A DNA stretch of 64,000 bases from Pseudobacter ginsenosidimutans (GCF_007970185.1 NZ_CP042431.1:3224001-3288000), one strand, 5' to 3'. Numbered from the stretch's first letter, positions 25,341 through 35,175 are shown. Program-made: numbers and translations. Notes: generated from the letters alone by a model not told the origin.

Positions 25341-27908
25341 TCATTCTTCAATGGTCAGTTCGTTCAGTACCAGGCCCGGATCCAGCAGGTAGATCCTGAT
25401 CGTGGCCGGAATGGATGAATGAAAATAATGCCTGGTAGTGCCTGACATGAAGCCTTGTATAACGTTATTGCCCCAGCGCTGGCTCCAGTGCTCTCCCTGC
25501 CCATCGAGATTAACAAATTCAGGTAAGGATCCATTCACAGAAATGGCGTAACGTAGTCCATGTTCAGCATTCAATGCATGTGTAGGTAGGAGCTTTGCTC
25601 TCACAGTGTAATTTCCTGGCGGCACTTTACCCCTGTATTCCACCCAGGATGCGCCTTCCACGGTATTGCCCTTCACGGAGGCGGCGGTAAATGGGAGCAG
25701 CGCCAGACCATTTCCTGTAATACCTAATCCGCGGATATTGGTCAGACGATAACCGTTCATTTCTTTCTTCATGAAAAAGTCCTTTGCGCCGATGCTTAGC
25801 AGCGGTTTAGGTATTGCTGCCATGTCTTTTGATGCAGTTATTTTTCTGCCGGCAATAACTGCACGATACAGGCTATCCGTTCCAACAACAGGTGCAGCAT
25901 AATTGAAGAACCGGTTGGTGATCTCTTTTGCAGTAGTATTCATCATGCCATCCCATTTGCCACCTGCAATGCCTTTGTGATAATGCACTGTGATAGTCAA
26001 AATACTATCATGAGCCGCTTTTGCCAGTTTTGAATAATGAGCATAGTGCTTATCTCCCTGCCTGGCCAATGACAGGCTGCGGGCTGCATACAGCGTTTGC
26101 TGATTCATCCATGATGCGCCCAGCACGGGATACTGGACCAGCTGGAACCAGGCATCCTGTAAGCGATCAGGGATTTTCTTTCCCAGTGCGATCGTTTTTG
26201 CAGCCAGCGAACGATAGCGTCCGATACGTTGGTCCGCTTCATCAGTTCGGAAAGGGATATTCAGTAGCTGATCCGGTTTTCCGGAGGCCGCCAACTCATA
26301 ATACTGCGCTTTGATCTGTGCAATTTCATCAGCCAATGCATGTCCAAATATCCCTGCTGCCCACTTACGCAGATACTTATGCGCATTTTCAGGTGTCCAT
26401 TTTTCGATATCCCATGCCATCTCCATGAAGAATGCTGTTTCCAGTTCCGCCGGCTTGATATCACCTACATTTACTATCCATAGTTGAGATATGCCGAGAT
26501 CGTATGATTTTTTCATTTCGAATGCGGTCAGCATTGGAGAGATGCTGGATAACCAGATATAGGCTTCCGGTTCACCGAGATAGGAGAAATGATAATACAT
26601 CCCATGTCCACCGGACCTTGATTGTTTTTCCGGAACAGGCAGTTGCCTTACATAGCCATGATTATCGTCTACCCAAACCATCGTAACATCGTCCGGCAAT
26701 TCCAGCTGACCAGTGCGGTACATATCCAATACTTCGTTATACGGACAAAAAGTTTGCGGTACCTGCGAGGCTGGTTGCTGAATATATTTCTCCAGCATCG
26801 CCCGTTGGTCTTTCACGATGCTATTCCATAATTTTATTTTTTCTTCACGTGAGGCCGGCCCTGGCATTTCTGAATCACCCACGCCACGCATGCCGATCAT
26901 GTAAGTGGATTCATAATTCCTGGATTGCGCAACACGGTCTTCCCAGTAACGATGGATCTGGTCTTTGTTCAGGTCGTATCGCCAGGGCCCTCGTTTTTCA
27001 TTGTACTCTTTCTCGAAATTCACAGACCATTCGAACAAATTATTGCGAAGCATCTGCTCGCAATGTGAAGAGCCGATCACAATGGCATAATCATTCGCCA
27101 GCTTCGGATTGGCAGGTGTGTTATAGAAAGCTGTTGTGCCATAATACATGGCAGGCCAGCAATAATTGGCTTTGAGGCGCAGCAACAGCTCAAACACTTT
27201 TCCGTAAACAGCGGGGCCGAGATTATTCTGTCCATCTTTCGTGTTTTTGTTTGACCAGGAAACAAGCCCCCATTTTTCATCATTGATGAAGATGCCGCGG
27301 TATTTGACGGATGGAGGCCCGATGATGGCTGTACCGGGCGCCAGATACAATTCCTTTTTCTTTTCCGGCCGAACATCGGCCCACCAGTAAAAAGGAGAAA
27401 CGCCGATCATGGCAGACAATTCAAAGATGCCGAAAGCTGTTCCCCGCCTGTCGCTGCCGGCAATGACAAGTGCCTGTTTTACCCGGGGAAATGGTTGATC
27501 GATCACCGCGATGATGAAGGTTTCCCATTGACCGCGTACGCGTTCTGCTTTCAGTTTGTTGGAAGCAATCAATTGATCGATCATGGCTGATTGACCGATG
27601 GTCCCTGCTATCACCATATATTCCTGCGCAGGCGCATCGGTTTGCACTGCAGGCTCAATATCCGTTACCAGTTTGATATCCGATTTAAGTGCAGTTGCTG
27701 CTATCCCAACAACAGCTGCATCTTTTGCATCGTAACAAATAGGCGCCGCCAGGCCTTTTCTTACCAATGGAAAAGCATTGGCTGATGACTGGAATATTAC
27801 ATGCAGGGAAGATTTCGGTTGATGATCGCTGTTGGTTTTGATGGCCTGCCCCTGTACAGGCAATGCAGCCAGGGCAAGGACCGAATAAAGTAAATGATGT
27901 ATACGCAT
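25341..27908 (-). CDS. GH115 alpha-glucuronidase (first of a tandem pair)
   Basis: 855 residues; signal peptide about 1-20 (ending VQGQ). Family GH115 is recognised from the N-terminal alpha/beta segment (YMVIAGTIGQS, ALVIAGSDRRGTAFGIFELS, GVSPFYWWADV), the catalytic barrel (KYRGIFINDEKWGL, ELLLRLKANYCWPAMY, VIGSSHCEQMLRNN, STYMIGMRGVGDSEMPGP, WVDDNHGYVRQLP), a helical domain, and a C-terminal beta-sandwich (YTVRAKLLPTHALNAEHGLR). GH115 enzymes remove (4-O-methyl)-glucuronic acid alpha-1,2-linked to xylose in xylan; the acidic residues in INDE and WVDD are likely active-site residues by position. Downstream of the second GH115 gene and separated from it by a hairpin. The released uronic acid would fit the mannonate module at 38651-42506. 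Confidence 0.93.
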   Translation of the reverse strand: MRIHHLLYSVLALAALPVQGQAIKTNSDHQPKSSLHVIFQSSANAFPLVRKGLAAPICYDAKDAAVVGIAATALKSDIKLVTDIEPAVQTDAPAQEYMVIAGTIGQSAMIDQLIASNKLKAERVRGQWETFIIAVIDQPFPRVKQALVIAGSDRRGTAFGIFELSAMIGVSPFYWWADVRPEKKKELYLAPGTAIIGPPSVKYRGIFINDEKWGLVSWSNKNTKDGQNNLGPAVYGKVFELLLRLKANYCWPAMYYGTTAFYNTPANPKLANDYAIVIGSSHCEQMLRNNLFEWSVNFEKEYNEKRGPWRYDLNKDQIHRYWEDRVAQSRNYESTYMIGMRGVGDSEMPGPASREEKIKLWNSIVKDQRAMLEKYIQQPASQVPQTFCPYNEVLDMYRTGQLELPDDVTMVWVDDNHGYVRQLPVPEKQSRSGGHGMYYHFSYLGEPEAYIWLSSISPMLTAFEMKKSYDLGISQLWIVNVGDIKPAELETAFFMEMAWDIEKWTPENAHKYLRKWAAGIFGHALADEIAQIKAQYYELAASGKPDQLLNIPFRTDEADQRIGRYRSLAAKTIALGKKIPDRLQDAWFQLVQYPVLGASWMNQQTLYAARSLSLARQGDKHYAHYSKLAKAAHDSILTITVHYHKGIAGGKWDGMMNTTAKEITNRFFNYAAPVVGTDSLYRAVIAGRKITASKDMAAIPKPLLSIGAKDFFMKKEMNGYRLTNIRGLGITGNGLALLPFTAASVKGNTVEGASWVEYRGKVPPGNYTVRAKLLPTHALNAEHGLRYAISVNGSLPEFVNLDGQGEHWSQRWGNNVIQGFMSGTTRHYFHSSIPATIRIYLLDPGLVLNELTIEE

Positions 27909-27950
27909 GATAGATACGTTTTACCGGATTATTGCCGGGACGGGTGTTAT

Positions 27951-28007
27951 AAAAAGCGAATAGACAAACCGATGGAGCTTCTGCAGAAGGCGATCGTTTG
28001 TCTATTC
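27951..28007 (-). terminator. Hairpin between the two GH115 genes
   Basis: Perfect 12-bp outer stem (27958-27969 with 27996-28007) enclosing a second palindrome (CTTCTGCAGAAG). On the - strand it is followed by GCTTTTTATAA, as expected for a terminator of the upstream GH115 gene (28032-30554). The downstream GH115 therefore needs its own promoter or read-through. Confidence 0.65.
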
Positions 28008-28031
28008 AGTATAAAAGGGAAGCGGTTACTA

Positions 28032-30554
28032 TCAGTAAATAGCGAGCTCATCCAGCACCAGGCCGGGATCAAGCAGGTAAATGCGGATGATGCTTTCTCC
28101 TGGTTGTGTGATCCGGTGTTTGGTCTCACCGGCATTGTAGCCTCTCAATACATTCGTGCTCCAGCCTTTGCGCCATTGATCTGCCCCTTCGATATTAATG
28201 ACCTGGGGTTTACTGCCATTCACTGAAATGCCATAACGCAATTTGTACTTGCTGTTGATGGCATGAGTAGGCAGGAATTTAGCAAGGATCGTAGCATAGC
28301 CCAGTACTAACCTGGTTGTATATTCGAGATATGGCGCACTTTCCACGGCACTATCGCTGATTGGAGGAGCTGTGAAAGGCATGATGCTGATCCCTTCTCC
28401 TGAAATGCCGAGTCCTTTGAAACCATTCAATGTGTAACCTGGTTTATCTTTTTTAGAAGTATAGCTGGCAGCGCTGATCATAAATGGCACAGCTTCTGCC
28501 GGTGCAGCAACCAGTGGTTGAGACTTTGCAGCGGCCAGGCTGCTGTCTGTGGCAACCGGGGGCATCGACATATTGAACCAACGTGCCTTGATCTGCTCCA
28601 CCATGATGCCATCCCATTTTCCATTTGCAATTTCCTTGTTGTATCTCCTGGTGATCCTGCCGATCTCTTCGTGTGCCTTTTTTGCTTTAGCTGCAAATTG
28701 CAATGCAGCTGCATCGCCGTATTTGGCAAGCATTACACTTTTCCGTGCATACCAGGATTTCTGGTTCATGTAATAAGATCCGAGTACAGGATATTCAATT
28801 AATTGATACCAGGCATCTTTGAGACGTGAAGGGATTTTTTTGCCCAGTGTAGTGGTGGCTTTCGCCAGTTGTTCATAGCGGCGGATCTTGTTTTCCGCTT
28901 CCTCTGTTGTTACCGGCGTTTTGATCATGTATTCGGGTTTGCCAGAATTCGCCAGCAGGAAGAACTCATGCTTGATCTTCCCGATCTCATCTGCCCAGGT
29001 TTCTCCGAATGTTTTTGCTGCCCAGTAACGAGGGAAAAGATATGCTTTTTCGGGAGTCCATTTGTTGATATCCCAGGCCATTTCCATGGCCAGTTCAATT
29101 TCCATTTCTGCCGGTTTGATATCGCCCACATTGAAGATCCAGAGCTTGTCGGCGCCATAGGCGTAGGACTTGGTCATTTCATAAGACGTGAGTGCGGGAG
29201 CTACAGTGGATAACCAGATGAAACTTTCGGGAGGGCCGAGATAGGAGAAATGATAGTACATACCATGTCCTCCGGTCCTTTGCTGCTCATTGCTGGTAGG
29301 TAATTGACGAACATAGCCATGATTATCGTCTACCCATAACATACTGATGTCTTCGGGGATTTCCATTTTTCCTGTTCTGTACCAATCCAGCACTTCATTG
29401 TAAGGGCAAAACAATTGTGGCACTTCACTGGCTGCCTTACCTGTATGTTCTTCCAGCATAGCACGCTGGTCTCGGACGATATTATTCCAGAGTGCGATCT
29501 TTTCTTCTTTCGTGGCAGATCCGGGCATATCGGAATCACCCACGCCGCGCATACCGATCATGTAAGTTGATTCATAGTTCTTCGACTGCTTCACACGATC
29601 ATTCCAGTAACGATGTATCTGGGTTTTGTTGAGATCATAGCGCCAGGCTCCTTTCTTTTCTTTGTATTCTTCTTCAAAGAACACATCCCATTCGGAGATA
29701 TTGTTTCGAAGCATTTGCTCACAATGACTGGAGCCAACCACGATGGCATAATCGTCCGCGGTTTGAGGATTGCCGGGAAAATAATAGAAAGGTTTTGTCT
29801 CATAAAACATGGCAGGCCAGATATAATTGGCCTTCAGTCTGAGCAGGAGCTCAAAAACTTTCTCGTAGGTTTTGGGGCCGATGCTTTGAACATCCTTGTC
29901 GAGATGTTTGGCAGACCATTGTGCCAATCCCCACATTTCATCATTGATGAATATTCCCCTGTACTTCACGGATGGCGGGCCGATCAGGCTGCTGCCTTTG
30001 GTAATATACAGGGCTTGTTTTTTTTCCGGATGAACATCTGCCCACCAGTAGAGTGGCGATACACCCATCATTCCGGATAATTCAAACAGGCCGAAGGCGG
30101 TACCGCGGCGGTCGCTGCCAGCCACTACCAGCGCCTGTTCCATGCCTGCGAATGGCTGGTCCACCACGGCTATCAGGAAAGTTTCCCATTTGTTGCGAAT
30201 GCTATCAACAGAGATCTTTTTACTGCTGATCAGTTTATCGATCAGGTTCGATTGGCCGATGGTGCCTGCGATCACCGCATACTTTGCCACCGGTTGCTGA
30301 TCATTCCGGATGGCCGGTCTGAGGCCGGTTACGCGCTGAACATCATCGGCGAAAGCTTTCGATGCGATGCCGATCACTTTTGTTTCACCGGCATCGAAAA
30401 ATAATGGAGCCGCATTGTTGCTGCCTGCGAGGGGAAAAGCGCCGGCAACGGGTTTCGATACGATCGTCACAGGCGGCTGCGCCTGCGCTTTCAATGTGGA
30501 AGGTCCTGACAGCAGCAATAAAGTGGCCAGGGATAGGAGCATTGACCTCATCAT
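28032..30554 (-). CDS. GH115 alpha-glucuronidase (second of a tandem pair)
   Basis: 840 residues from ATG 30554 (MMRSMLLSLATLLLL, signal ending KAQAQ); the start could be the next codon. It carries the same GH115 blocks as its neighbour: ALVVAGSDRRGTAFGLFELS, PLYWWADVHPEKK, KYRGIFINDEMWGL, VVGSSHCEQMLRNN, STYMIGMRGVGDSDMPGS, WVDDNHGYVRQLP, and the C-terminal sandwich. Long identical stretches mark the two as paralogues from a tandem duplication, but divergence is spread over the whole length, so it is not recent. Expected reaction: release of (4-O-methyl)-glucuronate from glucuronoxylan or its oligomers. Two copies may split substrate preference, for example polymer versus oligomer or different neighbouring decorations. 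Confidence 0.93.
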   Translation of the reverse strand: MMRSMLLSLATLLLLSGPSTLKAQAQPPVTIVSKPVAGAFPLAGSNNAAPLFFDAGETKVIGIASKAFADDVQRVTGLRPAIRNDQQPVAKYAVIAGTIGQSNLIDKLISSKKISVDSIRNKWETFLIAVVDQPFAGMEQALVVAGSDRRGTAFGLFELSGMMGVSPLYWWADVHPEKKQALYITKGSSLIGPPSVKYRGIFINDEMWGLAQWSAKHLDKDVQSIGPKTYEKVFELLLRLKANYIWPAMFYETKPFYYFPGNPQTADDYAIVVGSSHCEQMLRNNISEWDVFFEEEYKEKKGAWRYDLNKTQIHRYWNDRVKQSKNYESTYMIGMRGVGDSDMPGSATKEEKIALWNNIVRDQRAMLEEHTGKAASEVPQLFCPYNEVLDWYRTGKMEIPEDISMLWVDDNHGYVRQLPTSNEQQRTGGHGMYYHFSYLGPPESFIWLSTVAPALTSYEMTKSYAYGADKLWIFNVGDIKPAEMEIELAMEMAWDINKWTPEKAYLFPRYWAAKTFGETWADEIGKIKHEFFLLANSGKPEYMIKTPVTTEEAENKIRRYEQLAKATTTLGKKIPSRLKDAWYQLIEYPVLGSYYMNQKSWYARKSVMLAKYGDAAALQFAAKAKKAHEEIGRITRRYNKEIANGKWDGIMVEQIKARWFNMSMPPVATDSSLAAAKSQPLVAAPAEAVPFMISAASYTSKKDKPGYTLNGFKGLGISGEGISIMPFTAPPISDSAVESAPYLEYTTRLVLGYATILAKFLPTHAINSKYKLRYGISVNGSKPQVINIEGADQWRKGWSTNVLRGYNAGETKHRITQPGESIIRIYLLDPGLVLDELAIY

Positions 30555-30614
30555 AATGGAATAAAATTTTCAGGGACTGTATATCCGATTATGCACTAAT
30601 GTAAATAATGGCAA

Positions 30615-30641
30615 CAGGCAGGAATTGGATATTCCTGCCTG
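30615..30641. terminator. Hairpin at the end of the ten-gene operon
   Basis: Perfect 11-bp stem (30615-30625 with 30631-30641) and 5-nt loop, in the gap between the serine hydrolase stop (30668) and the GH115 start (30554). On the - strand the following sequence is TTGCCATTATT, only weakly T-rich, so termination may be partial and read-through into the GH115 genes is possible. Confidence 0.5.
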
Positions 30642-30667
30642 AATTTTGCACTATGTTAGCCGGTAGT

Positions 30668-32236
30668 CTATTTCCGCTTCAGCAGAAGATCGTGGAAGTT
30701 GTGGCTGGGGTCTGTGAGTGCGCTGATGGCTTTCATGGTGGCATGTTCGATACTGCCGTCTGCGCGAAGGGAGAAAGTGATGTAGGCGTCTGCCCTCAGG
30801 CCGCGGTTCTTCCATCGGGCGATGAATGTATTGTATTGCCAGTGCTCCAGCTCACCTGCTAACTGTGGCGAATGAGCGAAGCGAATGGAAAATTTGTTGT
30901 TTTCCTGAGAAATGATCACATCTCCATACCATTTGTCTGAATAGGTTCCGGCATAAGCGCTCAGCGGAAGTGAAGGGCTGGATTGTGTATTGCGCAGCTG
31001 CGCCTGTCCGCTTTCCTTTTTCAGGATGGCGTCCCGGTTGGCGACTGCTATCTTTTTATATCCTTCCACCCAGTTGAAGGATGGTGCATTCAAATAATAG
31101 TCGGCAATGGTATTGGTGATACTTGCGTAGGGGCCGCCGCCTTCCTGGTTGGTGAGAACGGCAATGCCGAGATCGAGATCAGGGAACAATGTCATGCGGG
31201 AAACAAAGCCATCCAGCTTTCCGCCATGCGCTACTACTTTTACGCCACGATAATTGAACACATTGAATCCTAAAGCATATCCCAGGAAGTCCATATTGGC
31301 GGGCTTCACAGCATCCTGCGCCTTGCCGAATGGCATGGGTGTGACCAGTTTCCAAAGTTCATGGATAGCCGAAGGCTTGAAAACCTGGTTGCCATTGGTG
31401 GCGCGTCCTGAATCGAGTTGTACCAGCATCCATTGAGCCATGTCCACAGCATTGGAAGCGATCCCGCCGGCAGGAGCCGATACATCGGAAAAGCCCTGTT
31501 CAAAGAAATTGTCAAGGACCTGTACTTTCCCATTCACAGGAGCATGTGAGGTAGCGAGATTTGGTTGCTGCTTCAGTTTGGAAAATCGAAGAACGGATTC
31601 CCTCATACCCACCTTGTCGAGTATGCGCTGTTGTACAAAATCCTCCCAGTTTTGGCCGCTCACGGCTTTGATCACTTCACCTGCTGCGAGATATAGGATA
31701 TTGTCGTAAGCATAAGTACTCCGGAATGAAGCGGCCAGCGGAATATCTTTCAGTTTGCGCACGATGGCTTCGCGACTGTAATCCGTAGGCGGGAACTGCA
31801 GAAGGTCGCCTGCATAAGCAGGTAATCCGCTGCGGTGCACCAGCAGATCGCGGATGGTCATGTTGGCTGTAACAAAAGGATCAGACATGCGGAACCAGGG
31901 CAGGTGATCGATCACGGGATCATCCCATTTGATCTTTCCTTCCTGCACCAGCAAGGCCAGCGCTGTTGCGGTGAAAGCCTTGGTATTGGAGGCAATTGGG
32001 AACAAAGTATGTTCGTCTACGGATTTGGGTTGTCCTAATTGTCTTACGCCGTATCCTTTCGCCAATACTACTTTTCCATTTTTCACAATGGCAATGCTGA
32101 TACCAGGTACTTCAAAACTACTGAGTGCATTTTGCACCACGGCATCGATATTGGGAGGAGGCTGGAGATCTGATTGAGCCACCACAGCTGAAGCTGTTGT
32201 GGTGAAAGCAAGCGAGAGAAAAAATATACGTTTCAT
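30668..32236 (-). CDS. Serine hydrolase of the beta-lactamase/PBP fold with C-terminal DUF3471-like domain
   Basis: 522 residues with signal peptide (about 1-21). Class C beta-lactamase/DD-peptidase motifs: S83-x-x-K86 in FPIASNTKAFTA, Y177-D-N179 in STYAYDNILYL, and HGG in VVAHGGKLDGF in place of KTG. The C-terminal ~110 residues (PLSAYAGTYSDKWYGDVIIS ...) match the lipocalin-like DUF3471 domain attached to many such hydrolases. The family covers D-aminopeptidases, esterases and DD-peptidases; actual substrate cannot be read. It is the last gene of the operon starting at 42506, 9 bp after the CocE-like gene, next to D-Glu/dipeptide enzymes, so a periplasmic peptidase acting on D-amino-acid-containing peptides is a reasonable guess. 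Confidence 0.88.
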   Translation of the reverse strand: MKRIFFLSLAFTTTASAVVAQSDLQPPPNIDAVVQNALSSFEVPGISIAIVKNGKVVLAKGYGVRQLGQPKSVDEHTLFPIASNTKAFTATALALLVQEGKIKWDDPVIDHLPWFRMSDPFVTANMTIRDLLVHRSGLPAYAGDLLQFPPTDYSREAIVRKLKDIPLAASFRSTYAYDNILYLAAGEVIKAVSGQNWEDFVQQRILDKVGMRESVLRFSKLKQQPNLATSHAPVNGKVQVLDNFFEQGFSDVSAPAGGIASNAVDMAQWMLVQLDSGRATNGNQVFKPSAIHELWKLVTPMPFGKAQDAVKPANMDFLGYALGFNVFNYRGVKVVAHGGKLDGFVSRMTLFPDLDLGIAVLTNQEGGGPYASITNTIADYYLNAPSFNWVEGYKKIAVANRDAILKKESGQAQLRNTQSSPSLPLSAYAGTYSDKWYGDVIISQENNKFSIRFAHSPQLAGELEHWQYNTFIARWKNRGLRADAYITFSLRADGSIEHATMKAISALTDPSHNFHDLLLKRK

Positions 32237-32245
32237 GATGGAGAA

Positions 32246-34084
32246 TTATTTGACCAGGGGTAATTGAATATGCGATGGAAACGAAGCACTCCTGAATATT
32301 TTGTGTGTCGCTTTTTTGTAATCGCTGTCTTTAGCTTCAAAAATATTCGGAACGAAGGTTTGTGGATTCCTGTCGATGATGGGGAACCAGGTGCTCTGTA
32401 CCTGTACCATGATCTTATGTCCTTTTTTGAATACATGGTTGGCTGCATGCAGATCGATGGTGAAATTGTTCACTTTTCCCGGTTGCAGGGCCGTTGGTTT
32501 TTCGAAGCTTTGCCTGTAACGTCCGCGGAATACATCATTGGAGATCATCAGTTGGTAGCCCGACATGAGTGGCTCTTCGGGAAAATGATCGGGATATACA
32601 TCTATCAGTTTTACGATCCAGTCTGCATCGGAACCTGTAGTGGAAGCAAATAATTTCGCGAATACTTCCCCGGTGATGGTGATCTCTTCTTCCAGTGCTT
32701 CTGTTTCCCAGGTGAGCACATCGGGACGGTGATGTACAAAACGCTGATCATCTACCAGCCATGTTCTCCAGGTGGAAGTAGCGGAATAGGTAGGTACGAT
32801 CGGACGTGGGCGATAGGGAACAGGATTGGCGGGATCTGAAACATAGGCATCGAATGCCTGCTCACCACCAGCAGGTTTGGTGAAAGAAAGTTTTCCATCA
32901 GGATGCATGTACAGGTTGGTGGCTTTTGCCTGTTGAGGAGGCCAGCTGTTATAGGATTGCCATGTATTGGAACCTGTCTGGAAAGTGCGTGCTTCGGGGA
33001 ATTTGCCATCACCTTTTCCTTTCAGGTGCCAGGCAAACCAGGGCGCCTGGATCTCTGCACGATACTGTTCGGAAGTAGGCTGATCGAAGCGGATCTTGCC
33101 TAATGTTTTTCCATCTCCTCTTGCCCATCCGCCGTGGTTCCAGGGACCGGCAACAAAATAATTGCGATGACTGCTGTCTCTTTTTTCCAGCAGCTCATAA
33201 GCTTTCAGCGGACCGTAGAAATCTTCCTGGTCCCACCAACCAGCGGTATGAAGAACAGCCACGCGTGGATAATCCAGCCTGTAAGCCAGCGCTTGTTTTT
33301 TCCAGAAATCATCGTAGTCGGGATGGTTTACAAAATTATTCCAGGAAGGTATCTTGTTGTAGAAATGCTTTTTGTTCACATTGGAGAGGGCACCGAGTTG
33401 CAGATACCATTCGTAAGTATCCAGTTTGGTAAAAGGGAAGGCAGAGTCTGTTTTGCTGATCTCTTCGCGGAAAGCATATTCAAATCCGTAGCTGAGGCGG
33501 AATGCGCCATTGTGGTGGAAATCGTCGCCGAGATACATATCGGCTGGTGTGGCTTCCTCTGAAATGGCCTTGAGTGCAGGATGCGGGTCTACAGCGCCCT
33601 GCATGGCGGTCCATGCATTGTAGGATACGCCGAACATGCCCACTTTTCCATTATTGCCCTTTATGTTTTTCAAAAGCCATTCGATGGTATCGTAAGTGTC
33701 TGTGCTCTCATCGATGGCGCCGGGTTTTGATTTGTCGCGGGTGAACCGCATCATTTCAAATTTCCCTTCCGACTTATAACGGCCACGGATATCCTGGAAT
33801 ACGAAGATGTAGCCTTCATTGGCCATCTCTTTGGTACTCATCATTTCGTTGGGGGAAGGGTAGCCGCTGACGCCATAAGGAGTGCGGAGAAAAAGAAAGG
33901 GAAGGGGTTCTGAACTGTTGGGGATAGTGAAGATCACGGTGTTCAGCTTAACGCCGTCACGCATGGTGATGAGCACTTCCATTCTTTCATAAGCGGGAGG
34001 TGCGGTTGGCTTTGCAAATACTGTTGTGCCTGTTGCCAGGATCAACAGTAATAACATAACGTAGCTGGTCAATCGTAGTTTCAT
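32246..34084 (-). CDS. CocE/NonD-family hydrolase (alpha-amino-acid ester hydrolase-like, S15 fold)
   Basis: 612 residues; signal peptide ending VFAK. The alpha/beta-hydrolase nucleophile is Ser154 in MFGVSYNAWTAMQ; the acid lies in the WWDQEDFYG region and the His in GPWNHGGWARG. FVFQDIRGRYKSEG is the typical oxyanion Tyr segment of the family, and the C-terminal jelly roll (IKLI DVYPDHFPEE region) matches X-Pro dipeptidyl-peptidase C-terminal domains. Relatives are alpha-amino-acid ester hydrolases and glutaryl acylases, which cleave or form bonds to alpha-amino acyl groups. It sits between DUF1611/DgcN-like and serine hydrolase genes with 32- and 9-bp gaps. The natural substrate is unknown; the neighbourhood suggests release of an amino acid from a peptide or amide. 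Confidence 0.88.
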   Translation of the reverse strand: MKLRLTSYVMLLLLILATGTTVFAKPTAPPAYERMEVLITMRDGVKLNTVIFTIPNSSEPLPFLFLRTPYGVSGYPSPNEMMSTKEMANEGYIFVFQDIRGRYKSEGKFEMMRFTRDKSKPGAIDESTDTYDTIEWLLKNIKGNNGKVGMFGVSYNAWTAMQGAVDPHPALKAISEEATPADMYLGDDFHHNGAFRLSYGFEYAFREEISKTDSAFPFTKLDTYEWYLQLGALSNVNKKHFYNKIPSWNNFVNHPDYDDFWKKQALAYRLDYPRVAVLHTAGWWDQEDFYGPLKAYELLEKRDSSHRNYFVAGPWNHGGWARGDGKTLGKIRFDQPTSEQYRAEIQAPWFAWHLKGKGDGKFPEARTFQTGSNTWQSYNSWPPQQAKATNLYMHPDGKLSFTKPAGGEQAFDAYVSDPANPVPYRPRPIVPTYSATSTWRTWLVDDQRFVHHRPDVLTWETEALEEEITITGEVFAKLFASTTGSDADWIVKLIDVYPDHFPEEPLMSGYQLMISNDVFRGRYRQSFEKPTALQPGKVNNFTIDLHAANHVFKKGHKIMVQVQSTWFPIIDRNPQTFVPNIFEAKDSDYKKATHKIFRSASFPSHIQLPLVK

Positions 34085-34116
34085 AATGATTAATTTGAAA
34101 TAGAGGAATCAGGTTG

Positions 34117-35175
34117 TTATTGGTTCACGAGCGGGCGAAGCAGGGGTACCAGTTTTCCTACACCTTCCTGGATGGGCAGTAATACCGGAATGCCGAATTG
34201 CTGTTCCAGTTTTTGCTGGAATCCGAAAGCTTCTTCCGTACTGCACCCTGTAGTGTTCAGCGCCAGTGCTATCACTTCGCTTCCATACATGCGTACCAGT
34301 TCTATCTCGCTTTCAATGGAAGGCAGCGGCCCCCAGGAGGGATCATCTACATAGTAAGTGCGCTTCGGAGCAAATACCAGTACTGTTTTTTTCGCATTGG
34401 CGGAGATAAGGTATTCGGAGCCGCAGGGCCCTGAAGGATTGCGAAGGCCGGCCTGGCCTTCCAGCAGGATAAGGTCAGGATTGGTTTCGCGATAACAGGT
34501 ATGGATGGCATGTTCCAGTTCGCCCGCTACAAAATCATTGATGGTGCTGTCCAGCACAAATCCGTAAGCGCCATCCTGCATCCATCCGGTTTGTCCGGTA
34601 AAGATCATTTGTGCGTTCAGGCCTTCGCGTCTGCAGGCTTCTGTCAGCATCCTGGTAGTGGTGCGTTTACCGAGGTTGGTTTCCATGCCTAATACAGCAA
34701 TGATTGGGCATTGTACTTCAAAGATCTTTCCGTTCCAGAAATGAAGTTCATTCCTGTTTTTTGGTTTTCGTACATCGGTGATCGTTACATGGTATCGGTT
34801 GGCGAGCAGGGACATGTCTTCCATATCGGAAATGAAATCATGCAGGCCGCTAATGATGGAGATGCCGTTGCGGATACATTCTTCCAGGATGAGTTTCAGT
34901 TCCGCGGGCAGTTTGCCGCCAACAGGTGCGATGCCTACGATGCAGGCATCTATCTTTACCGGTTGCGCCAGTGCTGCGTTGATTGAGGACCATACAGGTA
35001 TATTCCTGTGTTTACCATCCAGTACTTCACCGGCGTCTTTCCCGGCATGTTCATGATCGATCACTCCCAACAGTGAAAATCGATCTGACCCACGGATAAG
35101 GCCATGCGCTGTTTTGGCTGAACCATCGGCCAGCATTCCATTGGTCAATACGATGGCGTTTTGTTTCATATGCAA
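34117..35175 (-). CDS. DUF1611 protein, D-glutamate N-acetyltransferase (DgcN)-like
   Basis: 352 residues (MHMKQN start; MKQN two codons later is possible). DUF1611 proteins have an N-terminal Rossmann-like domain and a C-terminal P-loop domain; here the P-loop is GMETNLGKRTTT (163-174), followed by MIFTGQTGWM and a conserved LEGQAGLRNPSG segment. From family knowledge, some DUF1611 proteins paired with an enolase-superfamily partner were described as DgcN, which N-acetylates D-glutamate, with the partner DgcA racemising N-acetyl-D-Glu. Here the gene is 37 bp downstream of an enolase-superfamily gene, the same pairing. The assignment as DgcN is by synteny and recalled family naming; older annotations call it only DUF1611. 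No signal peptide: cytoplasmic. Confidence 0.75.
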   Translation of the reverse strand: MHMKQNAIVLTNGMLADGSAKTAHGLIRGSDRFSLLGVIDHEHAGKDAGEVLDGKHRNIPVWSSINAALAQPVKIDACIVGIAPVGGKLPAELKLILEECIRNGISIISGLHDFISDMEDMSLLANRYHVTITDVRKPKNRNELHFWNGKIFEVQCPIIAVLGMETNLGKRTTTRMLTEACRREGLNAQMIFTGQTGWMQDGAYGFVLDSTINDFVAGELEHAIHTCYRETNPDLILLEGQAGLRNPSGPCGSEYLISANAKKTVLVFAPKRTYYVDDPSWGPLPSIESEIELVRMYGSEVIALALNTTGCSTEEAFGFQQKLEQQFGIPVLLPIQEGVGKLVPLLRPLVNQ

